Both the position numbers and the translations under genes were made by a program. Shown one piece after another: positions 1-13,109 of a stretch of DNA of 64,000 bases (positions within the stretch are counted from its first letter, which is position 1; each line of letters begins with the position of its first letter). Source of the stretch: Unio delphinus (Eukaryota > Mollusca > Bivalvia > Unionida > Unionidae). Below the pieces are notes generated by a model, which made no database searches, was not told the origin of the DNA, and was given only the letters and a program-made list of their open reading frames with translations. The stretch covers positions 2,385,501 through 2,449,500 of the forward strand of contig JAQISU010000026.1 in the NCBI GenBank assembly GCA_029339505.1. Reading direction: 5' to 3'.

Positions 1-439
1 TACAAACTAACCCAGTGAGTCAAGGTCATCGTAATGATGAAACTCCAGTCATTATTCAGTAGTGGCTCCAGTCTTCCACGCCCCAATTAATCTCCAGTAA
101 AAAAAAAAATCAGTAATTTGTCTGGAACATTTTCATTAGTTTATTAGAAAAGTGTTGTTTTTTTTCTTCTCGCTTGAAAGATCATTTGTAAATATTATTG
201 CAAATTACGATACATACAACAATAGCTCGTCATTATTCAAGGGAGGTCAAACGTTACAGGGTAACACAGATTTCTAGCCATTCGTCTAGACATGCCAAAA
301 GTTTACATTTCGAAAGCCTGGAGCTTTTTAGGATGAATGGAGTGCACAGTGTCACCGTTAAATGGGACAAATATCGGTATAACACTACTGAAGCCCAAAT
401 AGAAAGATCTCTCGTCATCAAAGTTATATAACATTTGCA

Positions 440-440
<1 letters not shown>

Positions 441-521
<81 letters not shown>
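441..521. repeat. (TA)n microsatellite
   Basis: An uninterrupted TA tract of about 80 bp. Bases 1-440 hold no recognisable gene. Confidence 0.97.
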
Positions 522-523
<2 letters not shown>

Positions 524-726
524 GTATTATTAATTGGTCATATTTGCTTAAATTGGAGTTAGGTTTTCAATAACATGTACTAAAAAGTGTCGAAGAAACA
601 TGATATTAATAACTTTTAGAAAATTGTATATGCTAATAAGTATGTCAGTTTCGATGTATTATGTTCATAAAAGACGTGTATTCTAAGGGTGGGTTATTTG
701 CCCAACATGAAAGTATGCTTTCTCAC

Positions 727-885
727 CATTGGTGCCTTCCCTCCTTTAGGACTAACGAACGTGACCTCATATCCTGCCTTAATGAATACGTGATGTGGAT
801 GAGCTACTTCCGGTAAATACCATCCAGTCTTCCCAGTACCCAGTTGGTCATGATTTGTCACAACTATGATCACCTTCTTTGTCAT
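727..885 (-). CDS. DJ-1/PfpI-family protein, first exon (partial gene)
   Basis: The exon encodes about 53 residues starting MTKKVIIVVTNHDQLGTGK and ending SPKGGKAPM. This is the N-terminal beta-strand and early helix of type 1 glutamine amidotransferase-like (DJ-1/PfpI, Hsp31/YhbO-like) proteins, which act as small cytosolic glyoxalase, deglycase or chaperone-type enzymes. The reading is cut at 727 by a good donor (ATG|GTGAGA on the minus strand, GT at 725-726), exactly where family members continue with a D-P-x-S segment. The start is the first ATG and lies about 60 nt from a TATA-like box. The nucleophilic Cys and the rest of the domain would be in later exons at lower coordinates; I could not find one between 1 and 700. 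It may be a real gene leaving the window on the left or an isolated exon copy. Confidence 0.72.
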
Positions 886-919
886 GATTTATTTTTTCAC
901 TAAAATGAAAGAATGTAAA

Positions 920-956
920 AGGTATTTATCCATGCTGAGTTTTCAGCGGTATATAG
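920..956 (-). promoter_or_regulatory. TATA-like core promoter of the DJ-1-type exon
   Basis: Read on the minus strand, CTATATACC lies about 948-956, roughly 65 nt upstream of the ATG at 885. This leaves room for transcription to start near 920 and a short leader. Position and motif are seen; promoter function is inferred. Confidence 0.4.
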
Positions 957-1097
957 ACCCCGGTCAATAGGGCAACTAGAAGAAGATTTTAAGCATTGTT
1001 AATCACACCAATACCAGAGTCGAGCACAAAGGGTAAATTAATTTTGTTTTACACCTCAAGCAAAATGTGTTACTTACAATACGTCACCCTAAATTAC

Positions 1098-1099
<2 letters not shown>

Positions 1100-1136
<37 letters not shown>
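1100..1136. repeat. (GT)n microsatellite
   Basis: A pure GT tract. An open frame running through it (996-1358) is a repeat artefact. Confidence 0.95.
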
Positions 1137-1137
<1 letters not shown>

Positions 1138-1139
1138 AA

Positions 1140-3220
1140 TTCCGAGACAGAGAGTCATGTATATACTTGATGAGTGGAAAAAGTAGAGCGACTGCCAGTA
1201 AAACTGAATTCACCTTTGCTTGTAGACAGCTATCGTCCAAATCCAGCGTGATTATCCTCCATATGTATTCCTCGCTATTTGCCCTTGTTGTCCCACGTTT
1301 GCAAGTGCAGAACTTGGATTTAATCTGCTTTCATTGTTCGGTTATTTGTGCATTTTAATGTGTGTGTATGTGTGCGAGCGTGTTTACAAATGCACATATC
1401 TGTATGGTTACTTACCTTAGCTTAACTTGAACCATATGCAAACTCACAGACTCGTTACTTTTCCGTCAGTAACAATGACTCAGCTCTGCATGTTGATATG
1501 TCCTACACGACGCATGCTTACCCAAGCATATACGATATATTTAGAGCAGTCAGTAAACATATATTTAACCAAGAACAGGCGTACTCAAATACACTACACT
1601 ACACTACACAGGAATTCAGGACACCGCTCGAGAAAATACAAACTCATTGCATGATCGGTTAAGCTATTCGCACTGACACATCCGATAATCTCCTCACTGG
1701 TGTAGTCTGATACAAGAACCGTATTTAGATAATATAATTCGTATATTAGGAGAAGATTTTTATGTTACAAAGTACTTTATTCAAATACACGAGAGTGGAA
1801 ATTATGATTATACAGATCTGACACTATTATATGATTAATTCATACAGCTACATGGTAAACTCGTACTGATCGAATGTCCGATGAATGAATACATTTAAGT
1901 AAATAATAAATGGTTACAATTGTTTTTGTTGAAACTAGTTCTGATCCTTTCCTCTGAATACCAATATCTCCCTAGATGTAAAACAACCTAGCAACCATTT
2001 AACCAACCTATCGACCCACATTTATTTATTAAGATATATAAACGCACATCGGCTATTGCATATACGTATGAAAAGACAGAACGGCAGACATACACAAACA
2101 ATGGTAAACACATCCAGAGATATTTTTGTTTAAACTGGTTCTTTTTTTTCTGTTCGCAAAATATTAATATCCACCCGGATTTCCATACAAAATTATATAA
2201 ATACATTAAGAACAACATGTTTTTAAATTTTTATTTTTTTTAGCGCGGGGTGTATGCATGCAAAGATTATAGTTCGAACACTAAGTAAACTATGTTTATA
2301 TTATCTGGTACCGTTCTGCAAGATAGCAGAATTCCTTCCGGGTAACTGTATTTTGCAGACTGGAACATAATAATTATAGCTATTTAATTAAACGACGAAA
2401 TTCGTAAAAAGAGTAAATTAGGCAACTGCTGTCAAAGAAACATTCATATAGCAACGTGGGAACATACAGTATAAGGCAAATAGAAAAGTAATATTTCGAG
2501 ACTACTGCATAAATTGAGGTTCCATTCCGCAATATACCAGTTGCCAAAAAGACATTTGGTTTCAATTTCTCGATCAACATCACTGTGTTCATGCGTAACG
2601 TGGCAAATATTTTACACTTTGTGCGCAAAGCTACCTGTCATTAATAACTTGTACAACCAATTGTTTTAATTTGTGATTTTTGGGTAGAATACTTGTAGAT
2701 TAAAAACATTAGCGTAACCTGATTCTAGCATAACTAGTACCGCGACAGTCATCTTTTAGATTAACAACTATCGATGATTCTGTTCTTTTTTTTAAATTTA
2801 GATACAATCAGAGAATAACGCAAGTGTATTCTATCCTATATGTTTTTAAATATCTTTTTATATTACATGATATATTGCGTGGATTTCCGAAGCATTGTTT
2901 CCATTAAAGGAAAACTACTTTCTTTTTCAATATCGTATTGACAAGTACTTAAGAATGTAATGTTCCATCTCCTGCAGAACATATGAAACAATTACAACAT
3001 TCATGAACTGGCTGGTTTAATTTTCAATATGGTTTGAATACACTCCATCACTGATTTGGGTCATTTAAGTTTTTCAGTAAAGACGGAAACACCTTTTTGT
3101 CTGGTTTTTACAAATTTATTTGGAATGGAAGGGGGGGGGGTAGTAGCTGAAGATGCGTCAGAAAATCCAGTTGAAGTGTGAACCATTTCAGAATTAGAAC
3201 TTGACTCTGAATACATAAAG
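1140..3220. other. anonymous AT-rich sequence
   Basis: Only short scattered open frames (about 60-80 codons) without family resemblance, splice context or codon bias. I see no gene, TIR or tandem repeat here. Confidence 0.6.
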
Positions 3221-3226
3221 ATACGC

Positions 3227-3321
3227 ATTCCACAACAACAACAACTACTACTGCTACTACTACTAACTACTACTACTACTAATAACAAAAAAGAAGAAGA
3301 AGAAGAAGAAGAAGAAGAAGA
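3227..3321. repeat. compound trinucleotide repeat
   Basis: CAA, ACT and GAA triplet blocks follow one another. The poly-Ser/Val frame on the minus strand (3061-3381) comes from this repeat. Confidence 0.9.
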
Positions 3322-3866
3322 ATCTAGCCGAGTTCTTCTAGAATTTATATGCGGGTTCGAAATGAGCTTAAAATAACTCATGGAGTGGATGTATACTTCA
3401 GGTACCGATGCGCGGACGGGTGTCTCAGTAATGTTCCGGAACTTTAGGATTACTATAGAAACATAAAAATGTCCAGTGTGATTGAATTAATTTCAGCTGC
3501 TAATGAAAATCAAAACCCACTAAATATAATGTAATTTCACATTATTAAATAAATTGTACATTCTTCGTGTTTTTAATGCACTATTGTAACAAGAGCCATG
3601 TTGAAACATCCTACAGTATAAGGCTTACTATCGTATGCTACATGTCATCTTTATAACTCCCAGTAACAGCTTTATATTGAGTATTATATTTAATATTTAT
3701 GGCTCACATTTTTACCTTATTATCGTATGCTACAATTTATCTTTATGACGCCTAGTAATAGTTTTATAGCAGAGTAAGGTTACCATGTGATATTTGTTAA
3801 TTTTCTCCGATCCAAACTTTATCGTTTTACTTTACTTTGAGTCGCTTAAAAAAGTAAACCCAAGTT

Positions 3867-4048
3867 CAGGGACGTACTTGGGGAGGGGTGCATTTGCGCA
3901 CCCCTCTCTGTGAATTTGATATGCTGTAAAACTGTAAAATTATTGTAGCCTATATACAAAAAAGTACAAGCCAGTTAAGTTTTGCCCCACCCCACCCCTC
4001 AAAAAAAGTTTTACCTGCCCCCGAAAAAAAATTGAAATGACGTCCCTG
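3867..4048. mobile_element. hAT-like MITE, 182 bp
   Basis: The element begins CAGGGACGT and ends ACGTCCCTG, a terminal inverted repeat typical of hAT elements. It is flanked by 8-bp direct repeats with one mismatch (CCCAAGTT at 3859-3866, CCTAAGTT at 4049-4056), the target-duplication length expected for hAT. It has no coding capacity, so it is a non-autonomous copy. Confidence 0.82.
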
Positions 4049-4059
4049 CCTAAGTTTCA

Positions 4060-4690
4060 CCACATGTGACAATCTCGTTCAAACGTATCTGGTTACCAGT
4101 ATCCTACCCATTTCGTACAAACCTTTCTCAGTTTCAATTGATTCCACAAGAAGAAAATAAAGTTAAACCAGATTAAACAGATTACAAAATTTAGTCTTTG
4201 ATAATGGAAATAGCTTTGTATAAAACATCAATTACCCCTTCGGAACTGAAAAATCCCGCTTGGCGGTCTTCCAGAACGATTATTATGATGGATTTGTAAC
4301 CATCTTGAAAACGATGAAACCAGCTCGTAACTGTACGGTATGACAGAAAATGGCATCCTTAATTTTTAGCCAAGATGGCATTGATTATCAAACGGATAAT
4401 ACCTTGAGAATGTTCCGATTTTACAGTATGCCATTTACTAGTTAGGAAATGTGTTCTCATTCTTCACCATTGTTATGTCAGTCATTTACATACATCACGT
4501 CACACGCACATGTCTGCAAGTGTTCCGTAATATGCATATGTAGATATTAATCATTGTATATAATAGTATTTTATCTATCAATCAGAATTAAATATACTAA
4601 TAGGTTCCAAGAGACAAACATGTTAGGAGAGAATATTTAGAACTTTTAAAAAATATTTTGCTTCCCTTTCAACTGGCTTGAGGAAATTAT
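4060..4690. other. anonymous sequence
   Basis: AT-rich, with no open frame of interest and no repeat structure seen. Confidence 0.55.
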
Positions 4691-4695
4691 TAAAA

Positions 4696-4832
<137 letters not shown>

Positions 4833-5902
4833 CTTACCTGTTTCTTCACAGGTTCAAATCAGAGTGTCAATGTTCTGTTCTGACAAATATATGTATATAT
4901 ATATATATAAATTTTTATCTTGATTCAAAGGTCATGGTTCTAAATTTCGACATTAACTTCAAGGATCCTGTTCTGAATTCCTGCATAGACTTGTATATCA
5001 TTGCTATTGTTACAGTTGTATTTTCAGTGGAGATTGGAGAGGTGGCGTCTGCTATTGATCATTCTAGATGTTTACCTGCATTTAGCTGACGCGAGAATAA
5101 CAAGGAAAGCGGGGATGGGACTTGAACACAGCCTATCTTTTTTAATTTGATTTAATGTTAGCTTGAAAGTGGATAGGAAAAAAGTTACTTCGTCGTTCTT
5201 TAAAGGTTTTACCTTGTTACTTTATTTCTTCCTTCTTTCGCTCCTTTTATTCTTTTTTCTCTCTGTCTATCTTTGTTATCACTAGGAACAACATATACAA
5301 GATTGCGCACTATTCGACACATGTTCTGATTTTCGAACCCTAATCACGCCGTTTTTTACAATTAGTATTATACGTTGAAATAAAGTCTCTCGTTCCTTGA
5401 TAGTCTTTGCTATACTGGTTATTTTATCGCCATTCTTTTCTCAAATCTAATCTCAAATTTGTTTTTTTGGGGGGTGGGGTGGGGGTGGCAAAGGATAAAT
5501 GTTTTCATCTCCCCACAAACTCTATGGAAGTAGAAATATTCATTCTATACAAAACAAAACAAAAACTGGAACAAAGCTACACTGAAATTTGAGATAAGAT
5601 TTATCCAAAAGGATCTACACAAGTTTTTATTTCAAGTTAAACGAGTTTGCATGTGGAAATGAAATAACAAAAACTAGTATTTAATGACTCGGTAATGGAG
5701 CATTTACTTTTACCTGGCACATTCGCTTATCGATCCAGTAGTTAATTCACATCAAAATATACAGTCACTATGGATACCTAGATATAAATCACTGTATATA
5801 AATGTTATTGTCATAGTAGAGTTAGCATTTAAAAAATCTCTTATCTGTATGATAATATTCTTTGTCCATATTTAACAATTTTCTTCACATCAGTTCCCAT
5901 CG

Positions 5903-6078
<176 letters not shown>

Positions 6079-6079
6079 T

Positions 6080-7700
6080 CCTAGAACATTTTATAGCAAT
6101 ATCGTGTCTCACATTAATAACGAATAAAGTATTTAACGAAATATACCTATAATAATTAGTAATGACTGCATTTTTTAATTTTGAAAAAAAAAACCTTCTA
6201 AATGTCTAAGGAAACATCGATCTAAATTCTTTCCCCACATAACATGCATTCAGTACTAGTAGGAATTAACACCGTCAGTACATACGGTTGTATAGTGAGA
6301 TAGCTGGAGATAACAGACAGCTGGAGATCTAAATCAAGAGAAATTCTTAGCAATATGTACTCTATGCCATATTTTATCCCTACTGTGCAGAAGAATGACA
6401 TTATCGAATAATTCTACCTCGTAATTGATATTAATCCTGGAATCTTAACATTTGTTCCAGATTTGATATGAAATGTAAAACAGACTGATTAGCCCCGTAA
6501 CAACATGGCAAAGATGGGCTCGTCCAGGGTACGAGATACACGCAATATAATCCTGGTTAATTCGTATCAATTGTATTGTATGCACGAAATCATTTATGGG
6601 TATTTCTATTGCTACTTGAGAACTAATGTCTCACGTATTTGAGTATATCGGAATGAACAGGCAGAGACATGATTATATGGACCAGTCATTGGCAACCACT
6701 TCCAACATCATCACTCCCACCGCAATCTCTACACCAAACCCCCCCCCCCCCCCCCCCAAAAGACAGGTATAATCTAATACAATGTTATTTTAGCAGAAAA
6801 TCCCTTATCCGTTGGGCATGTATTTAAAGTGATTGCTATTACAGGGGATTTCATTTTCAGCCGCCGTTTATCTTAAACGTGGGGCGGGGTGGGGGAGTAC
6901 CAGCTAACCGATTAACAAGAAATGATAATCAACGATAGAAATTGTTGTATGCGTGTATTGGAGGTCATATGAAGCTCTATATAGGTGTATGAAGGTTAGC
7001 ATGCATTCAACACTTGGGCGTACATCATAAGGGCGATATGCGCCCAAAGGCTTAATATGGGAGTGAAACTTGGTTGTCACAACATTGTTACAAATACTTG
7101 TGGTGAAAAAAGAAGCAATGTCCTATCTTACCCAAGACTGATTACTTGGCAGATCTGAGTTGCTACTTTCAACTGGTGGATCGCAAAGGGAATCCCAAGA
7201 ACCACGTAGGTTTGGTCCGTGAAGATTTGATTTAATTAGATTACAAAGAAGTGACATGGTTTTCACCTCCATTGCGCCTTTTAAAATATCATCTTTGCAG
7301 CGCACGTGACAGACGATGCTTATTTACAATTGAAGGAAACATTAACAATTTTAGGAGATCGAGTTTTTACGTTTGATACAAACATTTATACTTGCATAGC
7401 CCTTACCCAGCAATTGAAAAGATCTGTTATCTGCGTGGATGGAAAAGAACCGTAAGACAGGATCCTTTGTTTTGCTTGCGGTGGTGCCAAAATATATGGA
7501 TATCAATACCGAGACCGACGAGTAGAAATTCATACCAAGTGTAAGATTGACACTGAACTATACCGTGTTAACAAAGAAAAATGTTTCTGGGTAGTAAGTG
7601 TTATTTCCTAATTGCGTATACCTTAAAAGTATAGAATATAGCTATTATTACCATCAAACTTTACTTTTGTGACCAGGACAGGGATATGTTAAAATTTATA
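6080..7700. other. anonymous sequence with poly-C tract
   Basis: Contains a 19-bp poly-C run (6739-6757) and a G-rich patch near 6880-6896. Two short minus-strand frames (7123-7305, 7351-7533) have no family resemblance I recognise. Confidence 0.55.
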
Positions 7701-7707
7701 TATTTTT

Positions 7708-7800
7708 CAGAATATTCCGGATAGTTTCAATGCTTAGTAAACTTGCAGTAACTTCTAGAACTTTCTAGAAATTTCCAGTAATATAAATAGTATTATAAAT
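7708..7800 (+). promoter_or_regulatory. heat-shock-element promoter with TATA box
   Basis: Five perfectly alternating heat-shock half-sites occur in one phased run: TTC at 7753, GAA at 7758, TTC at 7763, GAA at 7768, TTC at 7773. This is the inverted-pentamer array bound by HSF trimers. A further GAATATTC pair lies at 7710-7717. TATA-like ATATAAATA follows at 7781-7789, with a second TATAAAT at 7794-7800. This spacing predicts transcription starting around 7815-7830, about 30-40 nt before the ATG of the broken coding region at 7855. The motifs are seen directly; heat inducibility is inferred. Confidence 0.72.
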
Positions 7801-7854
7801 GCAGGGGCCTTAAAATCACCAGTTCAGTTTAGTTCCAGCTGCCTAAGTGGATAC

Positions 7855-9535
7855 ATGTCTCGATTTTTCTGAGCTGGCATAAAGAGACTGCAAACACACA
7901 GCAGACGTATTTTGCCATGTCTGCGGCCAATTTATAAAGACAAGAGCAGAAACGTACTCCGTGGAAGCATTTGCTTAGATGTGTGAGACCTTCAAGGCAT
8001 ATTTCGGTATGCCTGTCGGGGATCAAGACAAAGCCTGGGCAAATATTTCACCTGCGAGCACTGCAAAAAAATAAAAATAAAAAAATTTTAAAACAATTAA
8101 AATAGTAAAAAAAATGGAAGATAAGATGGACAGTTGCTGCTAGGACTTTTATGTGATAAAAATTGTTAACATTGTTTTAAATTGTAAACGTTTTCAATTT
8201 AAAAATGTTTTACAATTTTCATTGTTATTGAAAAAATATATCATGTATGAAAAATGTTGCGAAAATGCCTTACACATTAGTCATGGGTAAAATAAATGTA
8301 TTTTTTGTAGTATGGGACAGACGAAAAAAAGAGCCATGAAGTTCTCTATCCGAAGAATTTGGCGGAAACCCACTGACCATTCAAGCAACTGTAGCTTCTG
8401 CATGGTGGACCCTTCGAAACGTCGGACTAGCACGAATGCACTGACATCGCGTATCCGAACCTTTCTTCATCACCCCATTGCCACACTGCCCTTAGATCAC
8501 CGTACCTACTCCTCTGGAGAGAAAGAGAAGCTGTCTTTAGAAGAGAGTATCAAGTCAGGTAGCGAGGAAAATGTTGTAGATCCATATTACTATTTCAGAC
8601 GTGGAGCTGAGAAAAGAAGTCCATACTACCCCAAACAAAAAGACCTCAACAAATTGATCAGTTATCTTGGTCTCACCAAGTCCAATGCAGAGCTTTTGAC
8701 GTCTAGGCTCAAGCATGGGAACTTACTGGATGAAAGTTGCAAGTCGCAGATCGGAAGAAGCGTCACCAAACCTTTTCGAGCTTCTTCACCCATCAAGTAG
8801 ACAAATCAACCTCTTTTTAGGGTTTGGGGTGAAAGCCATCTATATATTTACGCCATTTCCCTTTGAATGTCTGGAATCAACTTTCAAAGCCACAATAGCC
8901 TGGCAAAGTCACATGAAACGTGAATTCGTCATTGATGAGCAGAAGCAGATTTTGACACAATGTAACCAGTCAATTCGAGGCAATCGGAATCGTCTGTAAC
9001 CAGAATGAGTGGTGCATCTTCAATGACAGCTCATCCAGGAGTTTCAAAGCCTTCACATACGTACCCGTCTCTTTCCCTGGCTCACTCGGTGCACTTTAAA
9101 GATGATTATAACAGTATTAAGACCTTGCGGGACGCCTTGAAGTATGATGAGTACAGCTGGGAGGTCATCGAAGACTTCAAATTTGTGGCATTCCTGATGG
9201 GTCTCCAAGGCGGTTTTACTACCAAGGCGCACTACCACAGGCAGGACCGGTCGCAGCGAACCAAGTTATCTGTGGGGAGGAACAGCGTCAAGTGGGAGCC
9301 ACTGGTGGACGCCCAGAAGATGCTTATTCCACCACTGCACATCAAATTTTGGGTCTTATGAAACAATTTGTCAAATCTCTAGATAAGGAGTCGGCAGCCT
9401 TCAAGTACATTCAAGATTTCTTCTCTAAGCTGTCAGAGGCAAAGGTCAAAAGCTCACCACAGATAAAACAAGATCCTGGATTAAAATTAATTCCTTGGAA
9501 GGACGTTAATGAATATGTTCAGAACGTAAAGATTA
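7855..9535 (+). pseudogene. degenerate WRKPTDH/PPLHIK-type zinc-binding family protein
   Basis: Successive fragments in shifting frames follow, in order, a large uncharacterised protein family I know from arthropods and other invertebrates. The order is: ATG at 7855; a CxxC segment (FCHVCGQFIK, from 7910); MPVGDQD near 8010; TCEHC near 8055; then, after an AT-rich gap ending in a possible acceptor at 8309, RAMKFSIRRIWRKPTDH, NCSFC, PYYPKQKDL and a TSRLK block up to 8720. It continues with a TFSSFF block (about 8765), an EWCIFNDSS block (9007), and LKYDEYSW to PPLHIK (9100-9350), then LMKQFVKSLDKE. Breaks include a T-run shift near 7866, stops near 7880 and 7976, shifts near 8060, 8750 and 9095, loss of the usual CxLC zinc segment around 9215, and a shift near 9355. 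The molecular role is not known to me; its abundance suggests a mobile or transposon-derived origin. It is not functional as written. Confidence 0.82.
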
Positions 9536-9539
9536 CTAA

Positions 9540-10738
9540 AACCTTTTGCAACAATTATTTCCTTTACCTACGATTTCATTGAATTCGACAATGCGTTCTG
9601 TGTGTGCTGGTGACTTTAATCCAATTTCTTGTCCCAGCAGATTCGCCGTGGACTATTGATGAACAGAACGTGCCAAGACATTATGAACACTTCAACTTTG
9701 AATGTGTACGAGACACTCATTATGTTAAAGGTATGCGACTGATGATCGATACTTTTCTACCTCGGTCAGAAGAAAAGATTCGTTGTGCTTTGTCAACTTC
9801 TAGTGCTTTCCAAAAAGTGTGTAGCTTGGGAAGTACATGAACACTGGAAAGGAATACGTTACTAGAAACGTGTTAGCTTCGGCGTTTGGATGCAAGAAGT
9901 GGCTAACTATGCTAAAGACCCGTTTTATGCACTGGTCCAACAAAGAAGTTCTCTTACAACCAGTGCTAGAAGTGAGCATGACATTCAAGACAATATTATA
10001 AACAGTGGTAGAAGAACCCAACACAGAAAAAAGATATTAGAAAAGTTCGCACATATGGAAACGTATAAGAAAGAAAGACCGTTCCCAAAGAATAATTTAG
10101 ATAGGGAATGGTGTTGAGACAAAAAGAGTACTTGAGTGTGTTCCTCGATCTTTTGGGACACACTTCGATAGAGTATGTTGTACACTTAATTGTTTATATT
10201 CAGTTTTGGTGATTCTGATTTGTGTCTTATTGATAAAGGTATTCATTGAATATTTATTTCATTTTAAATTCTTGATATGTAAAGTTCTTTAAACAATAAT
10301 TAAACCTGTATCAAAGGTATAAAATGTCTTGTGTCGTCGATGTTATTCTTAGACCTATAAATAGCATAGTTCAAGGTATGAAATTTCGTATGTCGTTGAT
10401 GTTATTCTGAGAAATATTAACACCATAGATAATGCTACATCTTCCCTCTCCTCGTCTGCTCTCAAAGTGATCGACGACAAAATTACATCATCAAAGTGTG
10501 GAGGCATTGTATCTTCGCCATCCCTGTAACATGTTGATTGCTGCACTGAGTGGTTAAGACAAAACCATTTTTGTTAAACGTATGATCGAACACAAATCAC
10601 ATTTGTTTGATCGTCCCTCCCAACGTATCGTGTGGTATTACAACGAGTTACGATCGGCGTACACCATAGTTCGTTAAAGTCAAGAGGTTCTATTTAGTAT
10701 TTAGTTTGTTGAATGCATTCCTCGCAAAGACGTCTCTG

Positions 10739-10740
<2 letters not shown>
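9540..10740. other. anonymous sequence downstream of the pseudogene
   Basis: Short plus-strand frames (9604-9840, 9890-10117) may be remnants of the same or another element, but I recognise no motif in them. Nothing else is seen. Confidence 0.45.

Positions 10741-10742
<2 letters not shown>

Positions 10743-10834
<92 letters not shown>
10743..10834. repeat. (TA)n microsatellite
   Basis: An uninterrupted TA tract of about 92 bp. Confidence 0.97.
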
Positions 10835-10836
<2 letters not shown>

Positions 10837-11059
10837 CAATCTTTGATAACATGTTGTTAGGAGAAGTGGAAAAAGAATTTATACATTGGTTTACACAAAA
10901 AGGACATGATCGTAATGGTAGTATCATTTACATTACACAAATCACATCTCACCATCAAGCTCGATAACCATTGGGCGGTCTTGTTTAAAAGTCTAACTGA
11001 TAAATCTCGAATGCAAGCCAAACAGTTAGAAACCCCTACGATGATGCCCCTCAAACGCC

Positions 11060-11670
11060 TCAGTCGTATTTACTCGTCAATTTAAAGCCTACACTTTCCA
11101 TTTATTTAAGATTTCTTACCAATCTGTTTCACTGCTGGCGCAAAGAAGGATGGACTGTCATTTACACGGCTCCTATGGCGTTTCTCTGAAAATAAACTCA
11201 ATAAAAACACCTGAAAAAACTTTTCTTTTAAGTATTCGTTAACATGACTTCTTTTCATTCTTATCTTTTAGCCAAAGTGTACTTCATGGCATCATTCGCG
11301 AAAAGTGCACATACGTCTGAACCCATTTGTTAAAAGCCAGTCTCAAAAAAGTCTTCCGTTAGTTTTCTTTGACAGCACGTCAGTTCAAGGCATCATTAAC
11401 AGTTCTCTTAAAACCAAACGGCATTTTGGGAAAAAAATATAAAGTGTCATTGTCACAAGTGTCAGATCCAACAATCGATGCTCAGACCAGACACCAAATT
11501 ACTTTGAACCCAAGTGGCAGTAGTTATCGCGTCCGTGTCATCGTTCATTCTCTTTTAAAATGGGATCCTAGCTTAATGCAAGAAAAAGTAAAATCCTTCC
11601 CGGAAATACATTTAAACGAAGAAACGTGGTGGTGCCACCAAAAGAGTGTGTATTCAGCTGTGTTTTGGGA
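11060..11670. other. anonymous sequence
   Basis: One plus-strand frame of about 100 codons (11369-11677) shows no family motif and ends at the SINE boundary. It is not called as a gene. Confidence 0.45.
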
Positions 11671-11675
11671 TTTTT

Positions 11676-11952
11676 AACGTAGCTTTTACAATTTTTCAGT
11701 CATATCGCTACGATGTCTGCAGTGAGGCACTTTATAATGATGTCAAGCACTGATGAATTATGCCGCAGACATGTAGCATCATGTCTTAACCAGTCAAAAT
11801 ATCATGACACCAGGCTGGCCTGTCTTAACACTAACTTCTTAATGCTAATCGCCAAGCAAGGCACCTGTTTGTACCAGTTTTATAAGTCTACGATTTTAAT
11901 CGGCCGGGATTCAAACCTACGACCTCCCGCATTAGGCCACCAGAGCTGTTCG
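11676..11952 (-). mobile_element. tRNA-derived SINE, family 2
   Basis: Read on the minus strand, it begins with a tRNA-like head (A box TGGCCTAATGCGG, B box GGTTTGAATCCC). The body follows, containing GTGTTAAGACAG, CATGTCTGCGGCATAATTC and the tail GCTACGTTAAA. The same body is present at 28771-29040, 33551-33846 and 41869-42143. It lies beside the Gypsy remnant. Confidence 0.85.
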
Positions 11953-11984
11953 CACCAGAAGAAAAAGAAAAGTCCCAATAAATA

Positions 11985-12690
11985 ATTGGCCTGCCATCGA
12001 TGTTATATGATTGCAACATAGACGCCGTCGTATCAATATTTGACTCATTCCTCATTTTATTGATGAAAGTTGGGTAGGGGATATTGCAAGGCCACCATGA
12101 AAAACCAAACACTCCTCTGTCCTGGAATAATTGTTTTGGTGCTGATTCCATCTCCTAAAAAAATTGCACACTGGATGATCACTACCATAGCTGTATTCCT
12201 GTACAGTACTCGACTAACTCCTATAGCTCGTTCATCTATATACATTTTGAATGATTTAGTCAAATCTCGAGCTGAGAGAACTGGTACACGTTTGAGTATG
12301 GCCTTTAACTATCAAATGCCTTCTCACATTTTTTTTGACCAGTGAAATTGGTATGTGGTTAAAAGATCATGGAAAAATTAGAGCTAAATCTCCAATAATA
12401 ACCAGCCATACCCAAAACACGCAACAGTTGCTTTTTACTGATAAGAACAGGAACTCAAAAACAGCTTTAACCTTATCTTCTATGGTTTTTTTTGGCTGCC
12501 ATGTTCCATAACGTGACCTCAAAAGGTAACACAAGTAAGGCAAAAGTCATTTTGCTCAAGTTTCAGATTTACTTTGCCGAGCTTTCGAACAATTTCCGGA
12601 TGGTTTTAATGTGGTCCTTTGACTCCTTTCTCGTGTCGTTTTAGATGATGACGTAATCAATGTAAGCGTCACAATTTAACCAGTTATTTT
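11985..12690 (-). pseudogene. Ty3/Gypsy-type pol remnant (RT end and RNase H)
   Basis: Reading the minus strand downward from 12690, a degenerate YIDYVII (the YxDD region of reverse transcriptase) comes first. HIKTIRKLFES and LKLEQNDF, then GHVMEHGS, follow, as in the palm/thumb of Gypsy RT. Near 12310 there is PVLSARDLTKSFKMYIDERAIGVSRVL, an RNase H start in which the usual DAS is replaced. After a frameshift come DHPVCNFF (12150) and NYSRTEE, then TFINKMRNESN (12050). The order and motifs are those of chromovirus/Mag-like Gypsy pol. Stops and shifts occur throughout, and no LTR, gag or integrase was found nearby. Confidence 0.75.
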
Positions 12691-12990
12691 CCTTTATCAC
12701 CTTTATTAGATTTAAGAGAATGTGTAGCCAAATAGAGTATTTCTGTGATCAATACTTTCTGATTGATGCAAACTAGGCGCAAAAAAGCCTTGATGTAAAA
12801 GCTTGACACATAATGGTGTCCGCTAAAGGAATAACACAATATTCAACTTCATTCTCAAGAAAATGCGTTACCATAGCTCTATTAACAAATGAAACTGGAT
12901 ATAAACCAGGGATTTCAACTTTCACTCGTTTCATAAGGCAATTGCACTTGGAAAAGCGAAAAATTCATGTTTTTCATACATACTTACGTC

Positions 12991-13008
12991 GGTATGTATG
13001 TATGTATG

Positions 13009-13042
<34 letters not shown>

Positions 13043-13104
13043 TGTATGTATGTATGTATGTATGTATGTATGTATGTATGTATGTATGTATGTATGTATG
13101 TATG
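12991..13104. repeat. (TATG)n microsatellite
   Basis: About 28 tetranucleotide units with one TATA interruption. Confidence 0.97.
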
Positions 13105-13109
13105 AAAGA

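Noticed and set aside
8715..8999. Separate 94-codon gene
   Set aside because: It is a shifted frame of the WRKPTDH-family pseudogene; the family reading lies in other frames of the same interval.
11369..11677. 102-codon plus-strand frame
   Set aside because: No motif, ends at the SINE boundary, and the neighbouring coding remnant is on the opposite strand.
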